A stretch of DNA of 64,000 nt, from contig NC_054082.1 of NCBI RefSeq assembly GCF_017562075.2, forward strand, positions 15,473,286-15,537,285, given 5' to 3'. The DNA is from Anopheles merus (lineage: Eukaryota; Arthropoda; Insecta; Diptera; Culicidae). The position numbers and the translations under genes are program-made. Below, piece after piece: positions 12,616 to 25,600 of this stretch. The notes under the pieces were generated by a model. That model saw only the letters and a list, made by a program, of their open reading frames with translations. It was not told where the DNA came from and made no database searches. The first letter of the stretch is position 1. The number at the start of each line of letters is the position of its first letter.

Positions 12616-15287
12616 CGAATGGCCATGAATGGCAGCGACGTCATCTTTGTGGCAGTCATATCGCGTGTTGCCGAACGTCCTCCTGAAACGTTGCTGCTGG
12701 TTGATGGGCAACCGAACGCGACTCTACAAACCGACAGCAGAGCAAGGACTTGCTGACAGCACCCCAAAAAAAAAAGAAGGCAACACAAAAAAGTCGGAAA
12801 AAGTCACAGAAACACATAAAAAAAAACATCAAATCAAATTCATATCACTACAAGCCCGTACCGGTTATGAGGTCAGGCGGAGCGGTCTGACAGGCGTGCA
12901 GCAGCAGCGCTACAGACGCGATTTCGATTTCCCCCGGCGACAGATATGAGGACAGATATCGCGTGTGTCGTCGTGTATTTTGTAACGGACTGAGAGTGTG
13001 TGTGTGGAGCCGAGTAAGATTGATGGATGATTGTGAGTAGCAGCGGGGAAAATAAAGTCACCATCAATCCAAATCCATTTCCCCACCATTCGGCAGTGGC
13101 ACTGTGGAGGCACAACGTACAGTAGTGGCCGGGTCGTTGTGAATCGTTCCAAAGCGGACACTAAAACCCCTGTTATTGATTAGCAAGTAGTAGTCGGATC
13201 GGGTTGCAGCAACTGCTCTTGCAGGTGATACTTACTTTTATTGCTACTACCCACTGACCCCCTGCGCTGTATAGCGGCGTCTATTACCCAACGGTACTGC
13301 TGCTAATGCAATGGTGTTACTTTACACAATTCATCGTACGCGTATCAGCTCGCTGCGATAAAGGGCCCGGTTTAGATGAACCCGGTTGAAGTGTGCGTGT
13401 AAATATTTGATTTATCCCTATTACTTACACTTGACGCGTCCTCACGCGTCTTCGGGCGCGCACTGCACGAGAGAGTCTTTGCTTGAAGTGTGCGAGAGCG
13501 ATCGATCGATTAAGGTCAAATGTCAGCAGGTCGAGAACAAGAGCCTATCTGTCTAGTGGCTTTGTCTGGAGACTGCGAACGCTTTGGGGACAAGGATTAG
13601 GAGGAACTGAGTGTGTGTGTACACAGGCCTCGCCTCGCCGGAAGAGCCTAAACGGATAGAAAAGAGGGGTGAAGGTACGCTCTTTTGTCCGGCTATTAAC
13701 ACACCGTTGACTTTTGACGCAGGCGACACGAAAAGCGACTGTCCAATCGAAATAAATGACACAAACACACCGTCACCTTCACCTTCCAGGACGACAAACT
13801 GACGCTGCTAACACACGGGTAGGTAGTAGGCAAACGGTGCTGCTGCTGCTGGAAGCAAATAAGAACCAACCTTGATTGCACGAGATACGCATCTGGTCGT
13901 CGTCCTCCGTTTTTTTTTTGTTCACTTCCTGTCGCACTCGGGCGCGCACAGTAATCTTGCTGTCACTAAAAACTGCCTGCCTGCCTGCCTGTCTGACGGA
14001 CGGAAAACTAAAGAAAAGGCTATACCCACCCGTGTCACGACGTCCGCGAGCTGCAACGGATCCGTGAAGGATTTATAGTGTAATTTTCCTGCCCCGGAGC
14101 GCTACCAGGCACGGTGAGCAGAGAGATCTCGCTTGCCAAAGGAGATCCTGTGTCCGTGTCCACCTCCAAAGCGCTCAAAGCTCCCTTTTGGTCGGGGTCA
14201 TTTGACATCTTATCACATTCGCTGGTGCTGCTGCTGCTGCTGGTGGAGGAAAAACACTTTCCCACCCGGAGGAACCGAGCAGCACACCGGTCGTTGTCGG
14301 GGAAGAAATTTAATAAAGTTAATTTATCTACCGTGCGACAGGAGGCAAAAGCATGAATGTCGGGGATTCGCAGTCGTTTTTACTTCACTTCCGTTGTGCC
14401 TTGCCCCATTTTTCCCCAGCTCTAGAGCGAGAGAGAGAGAGAGAGAGACATTGAGATGCCGGAACGGAAGGAAGGTCGGCCCAGGGGTGCTACAAGTTTT
14501 CTGCCAGAGCTTTTCCCTTCAATCTGATTTTTTCTTTCTCTCTCTCGAGCGATGATATCACGTTGGGTTTATGTGTGATGACCCAACGGTTCCCGGGTCT
14601 CTCTCTGTGTGTGTGTGTGTCGGTTGGCTTTTATTAAACTCGGCACAAACTTTCCCAATTTTGCCACCTTTTCCATTTGGTCGCTTTCCCCCCCTCCCCT
14701 TCCCACTGTCCTTCCAGCAGATGGAAAAAGGGGGAGGAGAAAGGATGCATGCTTTTCCGGCTTTGCTTGCAGTTTCTAGCAGCGGCAAGCTCACGTACAC
14801 CTACGGAGCACACCGGTGGATGCACCGGCGACGAGCGAGCTGCTCGAATCTTTTCTGAAAAAAAACTTGCACAAACGTAGGATGTATCGCGTGTGGCCTT
14901 TCCCCACCCAAGGTTAGCGCCCCGGGAAGCAAAGGGTCAAAGGACGCTTTCTTGTTGTGCCATCACATAGCCAGGGCTGTACGCCAGGCACCGCGCACCG
15001 ACCGTAAACTGTCCCCGTTTGCCGTAAAAAGTTAAACTAAAGTCAATTTTCTCCTTGGCTCAGTTACGTCCGGTGTGGTGTAGAGGGAAGAGTTGCAGCC
15101 CAAAACACAGCGAGAGAGAGAGAGAGAAAGAGATAGAGAGGAGCAGGAGAGCCAGGGTGGAGAGGCGAGAGATTCAGTGTTTGCTGTAAGTATTAAACCG
15201 ACCGGTCCAGTCCACATCCGGCCACCTGAGTGTGTGTGAGTGTGTGAGTTTGGGTGTGAACAACGTCCGGTGCAAATCCGCACTTAC

Positions 15288-15339
15288 CGGCTGGCGTCGT
15301 GTAGGGAAGGTGTGTGTGTATCATGGACCGGGGATTTTC
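15288..15339 (-). CDS. Candidate 52-nt coding exon (weak)
   Basis: A perfect GTAAGTG donor follows GCCAGCCG. Upstream is an open frame reading KSPVHDTHTPSLHDAS and a possible acceptor GGTTGGAAG after a T8 run. The exon would end with two bases, which fits the one-base start of the exon at 11087 and gives an Arg at the join. Against it: part of the peptide comes from an (AC)n tract, the acceptor is mediocre, and a phase match happens one time in three by chance. Confidence 0.22.
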
Positions 15340-15978
15340 CTTCCAACCGACAAAAAAAACGACCGCCGCCCCACAAGAGGAAACAACCTTGGGAAACCCG
15401 AAATCAATGACAACTATTTCGAGCTGGAAGTTTTTCCTCCCCGAGCGGCTTTGATTCCGGATGGGGTGGGTGGGAGGTGGTTTTTATGGTCGGCGCCAAA
15501 ACTTCTTGCACCGAACAAACCCGACGACAACACACACACACACATGTACACACAGCCGCTGTTAGAATGCTGTGTCTGTGTGAAGGAATTTCCGGACGAA
15601 ATTTTCATCAACCATGATCCCTTTACCTTCTTTCCTGTTACCGTTGAATGTGTATGAAGTAAAAAAAGAAGCAATACACAACCCACGCCGCCATCGCTAA
15701 ACACACCCGGAATCCCTCCCGACCGCCCGAGGAAACCGATATATTGAGACGGATGGAGGGCAAAAAGGAAAAATTGGACGAAATTGGTCGGTAAAAGGTA
15801 GGATGATCCATTTTATTTTACGTCAAATCGTAGCATTTTCGGCAGGCGGAGAGTATGGTTGAGGAAAGCCCGTGCCAAAACATTCCAGCCACAGCAAAAA
15901 AGGAAGAGAAAGAAGAAAAAAACCTCTCCAAAAGAACGCACCACCGAAAGAATTCGCCACCAGCGCCATCGCGGGGGC

Positions 15979-15996
15979 GAGAGAGAGAGAGAGAGG

Positions 15997-16040
<44 letters not shown>

Positions 16041-16042
16041 GG
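15979..16042. repeat. (GA)n tract followed by a TATA-like motif
   Basis: About 60 bases of interrupted GA repeat are followed directly by GGATATAAATGG (TATAAAT at 16044-16050). GA tracts bind GAGA factor in flies and often sit beside promoters. No good downstream gene is seen, so promoter function is unproven. Confidence 0.6.
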
Positions 16043-16583
16043 ATATAAATGGCCCGGTGTTAGCTTGGCTAATCCTTTAAAGCCGAAACGGATACAGCTT
16101 TAATTGTGTGGCGGTTGGGCATTATTGGTTAAACATTGAGCAGCGGAAAATGTCTTGCCCTCAAAGTAGACATTGACCACGAGGAGGACGGGGAGGGAAT
16201 ACACTTCATCACCTTTTTTTTTTTTTTTTGGTTGTTCAGACAGTTTTGGGGCTACATCCGGTCAGTTTCCGCTTGGTTTGCCGCTGGACAGAAAAGGGGA
16301 TTAGTTGTGTCTACGCCACGTCCTTTCCTCACCGCACCGCATGAAGTGGGTGGGAAAACTGTGTGGAAACCCCCTCAAATTCATTCGCGACAAGGGCCGA
16401 CGGCGTCCATTTTTGTAAGGCCCAGTGGTTGGTTTCGGGGGGTTTTAATTTCTCGCCAGCAAAACTCAACCAAAGAGAGACAAGGGTTGACATGTTTCAT
16501 GTGCCCGACAGCGCACCCGGGGGTAACAGCTTGTGCACGACGACGATCACATTTCCAACGCCGGAGAGGCGGCCCGCCATTTA

Positions 16584-16606
16584 GGGGGGGGGGGGGGGGG
16601 GGGGGG
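16584..16606. repeat. G23 homopolymer
   Basis: Uninterrupted run of 23 G on the plus strand. It could form a G-quadruplex and is prone to sequencing or assembly length error. Confidence 0.9.
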
Positions 16607-19600
16607 TTGGCACAAAAGCAAACGCCCGAAATGTGTTGTGCGAAACGTAGGAGAAACGTCCTTGGGAAAACCCGACTTTTACGCAGCCCACAAAGTCGCA
16701 TGATACGCATGAAAGCAGGGGCGGGAAAACCGATCGAAAGCAAAGGAGTAAAAGGGATAGTGCGCTCACGGGCACAAAAACGGGCACTGGCGCGAGTACT
16801 GTAACAAACATTATTCCAAGTTTGTAATTAAGTAAAGCGCACAGTAAGAAATGAAATGAAAGTAATTTGCATACTGCAACAAGATGTTGCTCCGAAAGGG
16901 AGGGTTGCTGCTGGCGCAGAAGTTTTGGCACACCCGCCCCCCCCCCCCCCTTCGCCAAAAGCCAAAAGATTCCAGATTTCTCATCCACTAAAAAAAAAAA
17001 CCACAAACACATAGAGGAAGACGCTACACAACCACAAAGCAGCAGCTCTTTATCTCTTTCGCTCCTTTCGCTTCTTCTCCTGTCGGCAGCTGTCATCTGC
17101 ATTTGCGTGTCGCAAGTTTTCAACCCGATTTAGGGGGATGCTTTTCCATTACACTTTGTGTGAGTGTGTGAAGGCGAAGGGGAAGGTAGGTGCTTTACAA
17201 AGATGCACAAACGCCGGCAATGACGGCTGGGCGTACCAAATCCGCATACGAAAATCCGTTTTAACGCACTCGATTGCAGCTTTCCTTTCGAGAGACACTG
17301 GCACCGCTGCTGTTGCTATGGAAACCACATCGCACTTTTATCGTCTGATTTTCACCGAAAGTGTGTATGTGTGCAGCAGACAGGGTTAGAGCAAGTAAAC
17401 ACGCAGCCACGGCGGCGGTGGTGTTGGTGCTGCAGTCACCCACCGTACCCGAAAAAAGGGTTTATCTTCATTAAATGGATTTGAGCTGCTGATACGGTTC
17501 TTAAAGGGAGTGATGGTGGCGGTTCCCCTCCTTCTTTCTTTAGTCTTAATCAACGTGCTATCATTTTCCATCCCTTCCGACCTGGGAAACAGACTGTGCC
17601 ACGACAGAGCGTGTGTCATTTCGTTTGCGCCACGCGTGTGCTGCTTGCCGAAGCCGGGCCCCTCTGCAATATACGAGCGTGATGACAATTTTCCTACCCA
17701 TTTCCCAAACCCTGTTAACCCCCTGGTTTGTCGATGCAAATTTTCCAACCGAACAGTAGTGGGTGGGTGGGTGGTGGTGGTTGATTATGGCAAAATAGCG
17801 TACAGTTTTGTGTGTGTATATAAACCCATCTGTGCTAACCAAACCGCCGGTGCGTTTGCAGTCAAGCGGGGAGGGCGCATCCTGTTAACACGACGCACAA
17901 CCACCGCAAAGAACGTGCTGAGATTTGATGGGATGGCGAAGGAAAATGCACATAAAAAAAACGGACCGAAACATACGATTTGTTATTGGATTTTCCTAGC
18001 TCGTGAAAATAGGGCTCATAAAATCAGGTTTTGGATTAAATTGACGTACGGCGCGAGGAAAGGATCGCACTGTCGCTGTTTTAATGCTATGCGCCGTGCA
18101 CTCTTCCCAACAGGCCGAGCAGCTGCTGCAGCTACTGTTGCTGTTAGGGGAAAAAAACAGGTCCTCAATTCCTTTACAGCAAATACAGCGAAAAAAGGGA
18201 CGCGAAGGGGAAAGAGAAGACGAAAAAAAGAGGTTTATTACATCGATAGATTCATAAATTAATCACAACGCGGGCGCGCGCGCTGGAGAGAGAGATAAGC
18301 TCACGATATACCTTTGTCCCATAAATTATGGGCTTCCCCCGGCTCGGGAGAGAGAGAATACGTGTGCCCACAAGCATAGATGGACGGCTAACTTGCGGTG
18401 CAGCAGAAGCAGATAGATGAACAGTCAACCGATCAGAAGGAGGAAGTAAATATATCATGTGGGGAAGTGCGATCGCGAGAGTGTTGCTACGAACGAAAAT
18501 GGACGATCATTATTTGAGCGTTTCCTTTGGCTTTGCGCTACAGAGATTCGATGACGATGATTGCGCGAAGGGAAGTAGGCGCAAAATTTATGGAACCAAA
18601 AAGGTCCAAAAACACAACTGCGCTCGATCGAGTTGTCGATGGTTTGAAATTATGTAAATGTCTTCTGCGCTGCGCTTATCAGCCAGCTCCGGGCAGGTTT
18701 TGGGGCAACATCACAGCAACCACTTGTTTTTTAAGCATTCTGCTGCTGCTTCAAAATCGGCCACTTTGGTGATGGAATATTATTATTATTATTAGCAACA
18801 CGACAGACACACCGGGAGCGTTTGTGTATGTATTTATGAAAATTATCTCGTCCAAAAGGGAATAACAATAAAGCCGCCAGAGCCGTGCAAGCAACCAAAA
18901 CCCCCACCGTCACTCGGTCGTATTTTTTAAGTGCGATATCGATCAAAGTGAAGAAATTCCCTTTTTTGGAAAGAGGGGGAAAAGCACTCTCTATTAGGAG
19001 CTTGTTTTTAGTATGGGAATTTTTCGTGAGACGGATGTGCAAAAACGTCTACCGAGTGTGTGTGTGTGTGAGTGTTCCAGTATGTCGCACTACCATCCAT
19101 ATTGGAGAGTACAAAAAAAAAATACGAAGATGCAATCATCGCCCTTCTTTCCATGTCCGTTTATTGCAAAATTCCTGCAGGCCATCGTCAAAGCATCGGG
19201 GTGATGTGTGTCTGTGAGAAAACATAAACAATGAACGTCTGCCAACTCCCAAACAACGTGCATAAAACGTTAGAAGCGGTAACACTCAAATTCCCCTCAA
19301 ATCCACCGCGTTTGCAACCAAAGTCGGAAGTCGGACGAAACTTCCCCCCGCAAAACACACGCTCGATGAAATCGCGAACTACTGCTGCTGCTGCTGCTGC
19401 TGCTCCAAACGCCAAAAATGGCTATTATGTTTAATTGACCGAAAAGCGAAACACGCCAAACAGCAGCCGGCGGGCGGGCGGGCGAAGGCGCACTTGGGAG
19501 TGACGACGAACCCGACAAAACTGGTTGGTCTGTCTGTAATTTATCTTGTTATCTCTCGGGTCTTGAGCCACCAGAACAGAACGGCTGTGGGGATGGGGAC

Positions 19601-22600
19601 GGCCACCGCTTCCCGTGTTTCCAGCGCACACGAAAAAGGCTTCGCAGCGGGCTCCAGCGAGCGCGCGAGCGCGCGCGCGCTTGGAAAGCAACACAACAAT
19701 TCGCAAACAGGCGAACAAATCACCGAAAACCGTCGTTCGTTGAGTTCGCTCTCCCGCTTTTCCAGCCGTGATATCCACAGCAGAGAGGTTGGCGCAGGCA
19801 GTTGATAAATCTTCTTCATCACACCACGGAGCAGCGTGAGCAGTTCGTGCGTCTCACGGAAGGAACTGCTGTAGAATTTTGATGAGTTACCCCCAGTGGA
19901 GGTACTGAAGCTGGTGAGGATACTTGCGCAAGATATGAAACCTTTTTCCCCCCCTCCTTCCGACCGTACAGACAGGTGTGTTGCTGTGTTTGTGTGTGTG
20001 TGTGTGTGTGTTTCTGTTGGATAAAGGCATACATTCACACACGCACAACATTTTCCATCACATTTAACTCGCCCAATGAGTCGTGGGGTGATTCACGGCA
20101 CAGCACAGATATGGCGGCTCGCGCAGATAATGCTTGCAAAACCGCGCTGGCCAGCGTGTTGCTGGCTCGCCAGGCGCCAGCCAAGCCGCCGTTTTCCTCC
20201 AGCAAGAGAAGCTGGCAATCGCGGTGTGTGTCCAAGCGTCTGGACGCGTCGAACCGTATCCGTGTGTCATAAATTCTCCTTCCGCCCGAATGTGCTCTTC
20301 CGTCTGAACCCCGCGACAGAAAGAATGCACCACCGAGAGGATCTGTTGGGTTGGAAATAAAAGTGTCACATTTGGCACACCATAACTGCAGTTGGATGCG
20401 ATGTTGGATGCTGGGAAAAAGAAGCGCTAGCGCCAAGAGCAAAACATATGTTGGAAATGATGCCCTACAAGAGCTTGGCGATGAAGTAACGAGATGATCT
20501 TTAGAGGAGTTGACTGATCCTACGCCGATCTGCTAAAAAAAACTTACACGAGATCATGCATGATCCGTCGGGATCGTGATCTGTTGCGTTCATGGAACGT
20601 AGAAAAGAAGCTGGAAATTGAAAACAATGCTCTTTTCCTCCAAAAAAAGAAAACATTCCAACACTTCCTTACGCAGATACACACGCGCGTTTCTTCCGGC
20701 AGTTACACAGTGCGGTAAATAAAAAGGCACAGTGTGCACAGTGTAGTCCCAGCATTCAAAAGGTTCATTCGGATCAGTTTTAATTACTGCTAGTCAGAGT
20801 CGGAAAAACGGAATGGTGACAACGGACCACGGTTCGTTCGGGTTGGGTTTCCACTCCATCAAACCCCTTTTACAACGGAAGCGAAATCGTTGCTTCCGCC
20901 CAGCGTCGTGCCAGACTGGGGGAAACTTGCAGCCGTGCGAAAATGGAAGCAAGATCGCACAAGGATTCCCGGGAGCAAAAACGGGAACGGACTCCCTCTC
21001 TCTCTGTCTCTGGTGCGCAATTTTCCGCTTGATGTGGTGAAAGTAAAAATCACACAATGGTCGCAAAAGAGCGACCGGGGCAAAACTTTTCTACAATGTC
21101 TCGCTCTCCCCCGGGATGCCCTTGCGCCTGGTGCTGGCCTTTTTTTTCGTTGGTCCAGGACAAACTTTTCCGTTGTCAATAGAGAGGGCGACGACGACGA
21201 GAACGGGAAAAGATGATTCCTGCTTCTTTTTTTTTTTAAGGGGGGAAGTGGAACTGAAGGCAAAGTGCCGCCACATTCGCTGCGGAAATAGCGCTGAAAT
21301 CCTTACAGCATCATAAATTAGGCCGCCCCACACCATGCCGACCCACGTACGTTCCTCGCTTCCCCTCCCGCGCGAAACTTTTGGCGAGGAAAAGCGAGAA
21401 AATGGGATACAAACGCTTTCATTGTCCCTCCTTTCGCGTGCGCTTTCGTGAAGCAGAGCACACGCTTGGTTCAAGTGGGTGGACACAAAAATATCCATTT
21501 TGCTCTGTGAGTCAAGCCGTTCGAGAGTGTCCCCCCCCCCCTTCCCCCTTCGCTGGCCCTTCTCCTCCGAGCGGTTTAGCGTACTGCTGTCGCTTGACCA
21601 TGTCGTCGTCGTCGTCGTCGTCTACCGTCCAATTGTAAACCCGTCTCTCATCATGTCGGGGAAAGGTTGTTGGTTTTGTGTGCACACGGGAGAGAATAGC
21701 ACAAAAAAGGGATGTAAGAATGGCTATTATTCGCGTATTTGTACGGTGCTGAAAGAAGCGCAAGGGGGAGGCGGGGGGGGGGGGTTAGAGAATTTAAAAG
21801 AATGTCAGCTCTTTTTTGTTATTATTGTGGTTTTGGTAACGCTCGGTGTGGCACCCGAAGAAAAGGTCGAAGGTGGAACGCGGGGTTGGCGAAAAAGTAA
21901 ATGTTGCACTACACACCGTAAGGGGTTGGCGGCGATCGGTGGACAAACTGCTGGCGTTTGCGGGCGCACCCGACGAAAGGAACGTAGTCGACACGATGAT
22001 GATGACGCTGTCACTTAGCTTAAAGCAGACGAACAAGTTAGACAAGTAACGGGAACGTGCTGCTTTTTCTCACACTGGCAGCTCGTCAAACGCCTTTTTG
22101 CAACGCCCTGAATTTAGTACAAAAAATTGGTGGAACTTTTGCGTTTCTTCACAACCGACAGTTGGGTTTTCAATTTTATCGCCCCAACGTCCGGGAGTTG
22201 GCGTTTCAAGGTAATAAAGAATTAATGTTACTACCGGCAGCATCACAACCGGATATTGAATTCTTCCCACGGCTGCCAAGAATCCTCGAACCACACACGC
22301 ACACACACATTGCAAGATTGCAGAGCAAGAGCGCTCCCAGGCCGGAGTGGAACGCTTACATGTTTACCGATATGTGTATCATTGGGCCAAAGAGAAAAAC
22401 AAATCAATATCAGCAACACAACTCATACACGCTGACAAGAGCCCCACCAGAGGAGCGCTCTGTGGAACGTCAATAAAGAGCGTCTCCCATGACAACCGCT
22501 GCATCAAAGTTTGCTCCACAAAACAAACTCCACAGCGGGGCCACACAACGACACCGCAGAGCCAAGCAATTGCTTCTTGATGGAATCACCCAATTCAATT

Positions 22601-25600
22601 TCTCAGCCAGACATATGTCAAACAGCTCCTGCCGAGGAACTTCTGTGACAGTCACACTGTGTGTGTGTGTGTATGTTGCCGTGTGATGGCAGAAAGTTCG
22701 TGCCTTATCGCTTATCACTCCAGCCTTCACCATTCTGTCCGAGTTCATCCCCACTGACGGCTCGTGGCGGAAGAGGTAGCAGTAACTGGGCAACCAACTG
22801 TTCTACCATTCTTGCTTCCGGAGGAAGAGAAACAGGCCCGGAGATGGCTCAGTGAATGAGTGACTGCGGTCACTAACCACCATGGATTGTTGTTATTAAA
22901 TTGGGTCGCCGGGTTTTCCTAGCCCGGAAAGAAAGGAATATTAATAAAACTGGGCCAAAGGAAAGAGTGGAAGTTACTCTCTCCTATCGCCCCAGCAAAT
23001 AGCGCGCCGTTTGATTGTTTTTGGAGGTTATGGGGCGGTGGTTTGTGTTTCACGTTTCTCGCTGCCGAAGAGATAAAAAGAGACAATATCCATCATCAGA
23101 CAGGGAGGTTTTGTCCTTTCAACCCATCCAACGGTTGATACCGGGTAAGGACGTGACACAAATTCTTAACCAGCGAGAGAGATAGACAGACAGAAAAGGG
23201 AAGAACGAACACCAACGACAAGCGATAACGATAGCACCGATCCTGCCTCTCGTGGTTTTCCCTCGTCAGCGCCGACGAGGAACGCGTTCGAAATTAATAA
23301 ACAACGAACGTGAGAGAGTTTTTTCCCTCCCTGGGGGGATGCGACAAGGGGATGCAGGAGAGTGGAAGTGAAGAAAGATCCTTTCCAGCGACCGTAAACA
23401 TGCACTTGAAAATTAGGATATGGCTTTGCCTAGACCGAGCCGCTTTGCTTGAACGTTTCTCTGGAAACCATTCCACCCAAAAAGACAGGGCACATGTGCA
23501 GACGTATTGGGTGAAAGAGTGCTGCTCCAGCTTCTCCGCTTCTAGCCTTTGTTAGCGGATAGTTTTTCAAACACATCCAATTCAAAGATTAATTGTCAAC
23601 AGCTTCGTCGTTTCGCTTTCCCGGTTGGTGTGTCTAGGCAGGACGAGCAGGATTCGGTGGATGACGGAAAGAAGGACAAACCACGCTAGCATAGCTGGGA
23701 GGGACGAGTGAGATATGGTATTGGGAACGGGAAACTTGTGCTGTGTTTCGGTAAATTTCACTGCACAACATCCTGGATCGGTCGGGTCGGATGGACGTGA
23801 GACCAATTATCGGTTCGCGCCCATGCTGATGACAGCAGCAGCAGTAGCAGCAGCAGCAGCACCGACGTTCAAGGATCTACCGCACCATGGGAGTGAAGAA
23901 ATGCCATAAATCACCAAACCAACCCGAAAAAAAAAAATCAAGACAATGCGGCATTTTAGGGGTTTGGCCGTGTGCAAGCAAACTTATTAGAGAGAGTGTG
24001 TGTGCCGCACCAGACGGCAGGCAGCCGCCAGCGAGCGCACCGAGAGGAGGTTTGTTTATTTGTTTGGCCAAGTAAATCATCTGCCATTTTTGTGCCGTTT
24101 TCTGTGCCGTTTGTCCGCGCGACTTCCGGTGTTTGTGTGTTTGTGTCTGGCGGCTCCAGAAAAAGCTGGCCTCTGCGCAGAAAGAAAAACATCCTCCTTC
24201 TCTTGCTCCTTTTACGTACCCTACCCTCATTTGACGATCATTTGTTCGGCAGAAGCGGAGGATCACCGCCGTCCCAACTTTCACTTCGGTGTCCTTCCCA
24301 CAGTCGCGCGCGTCTCGTTTGATTGATGATGTCTTGGCGCACTGGAAACTCAAAGTGAAAGTGCATTCCACCACTCCACTGCTCCGCTGCTCGGTTGGTG
24401 CAGGATGGAAAATCAATTAGAAAACAATATTTATGCTTCGTGTCACCGCTCATCAGCAACTGGCTTGGCAGGGAGGTTCCACCATTTGCAGTGCCATTCG
24501 CCTCGTTAGGCATTGGTGTGCGCGTTGGTAGTTTTACTGGTTAGGTCGTGAAATTTGGCATTAGTTTTCTTCCACGCCAACGGAAGGCAGTAGACTGTAT
24601 CAACACAACAACACACGCTGCATCTCTCTTGCTGGTGGGTGTGTTTGTTTACTTAACAAACCTTAATACACAAAGCATAAGCAGAAAGTTGTTGGTGAAG
24701 GACCGTTTGCGAAGACGTACAGTGGCGTTTATTATTATGGTATCTGCTTTCCCATACAGCGATACATTTCGAGAAGAGATCCAGAGAATTTTTGTTTCCT
24801 TGTTTTTACCCCACAAACATATTTGACAGCTGTCAAGCTCTTCCATTACAAAATGACAGTTGGACACGCGGTTTGAAGATCGCTTGTTTTTTTTTTCGAT
24901 GGTATTTACACAACAATATCCTTTCAAAGCATTTTAGTGCATCACCTAATCTCATTCTTATCCATCACACCTTCCACAAGCTAGACCACAATGCCAGCGA
25001 GCAGTAGAAACGTTCTGTAAAGATATCAATCAAAAAGGCCACTCAATGTACTTCACACTTCCTCGCACACTGATTGTGCCGCAATTCGAACGCGTGCACT
25101 GTTAGTTATTATTATCTGCAACAAAGATTTATGCTTATGCAGTACATCCCTCCCCTCCCCCCAGATGCAAACAATTGTTCGTGGGCCACTTTTCAGCTTA
25201 GCTGTCAGGGCGTGCCTAACACAGCGAGAACAAAAGCAAACACAGAACTATGGCACAAAAACTATGGTACAGGAACCACCGCCACCGCCGCCGGAAGTGG
25301 TTGGGTTAGAGCGACTTTTCTCCCCTTTCACTCCCTCCCTAGTACACCGGTTGCTGCCGGCTGCTTTTACATCGCCCGGAAGTAGATCGTTTTTCCCCTT
25401 TTCATCGGGACCGCGGTGCCAAAGTGATGAACGGTGTTGTTGTTGTTGTTGTTGCTGGCTCAACGCGAACACAACACACTCCCGCGGGCCGCATCATCTA
25501 CCTTTTTATTGCAAACGGGGTACTACCACCCGAGTCGCGAGTGCAGCTACTACTACTGCCACCGCTCACACAATATGCAGGAATGCATTTCCGCTGCTTC

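Noticed and set aside
13230..13480. Two GTAAGT donors on the minus strand with short open frames (about 13230 and 13430)
   Set aside because: Phases do not chain consistently with the 11.1-kb exon in the better coding frame; expected number of chance GTAAGT sites in 64 kb is of this order.
24820..24865. TTGACAGCTGTCAA palindrome and nearby TGACAGTT, as a MITE end
   Set aside because: No matching second end or target duplication was found; TGACAG motifs are scattered throughout the window.
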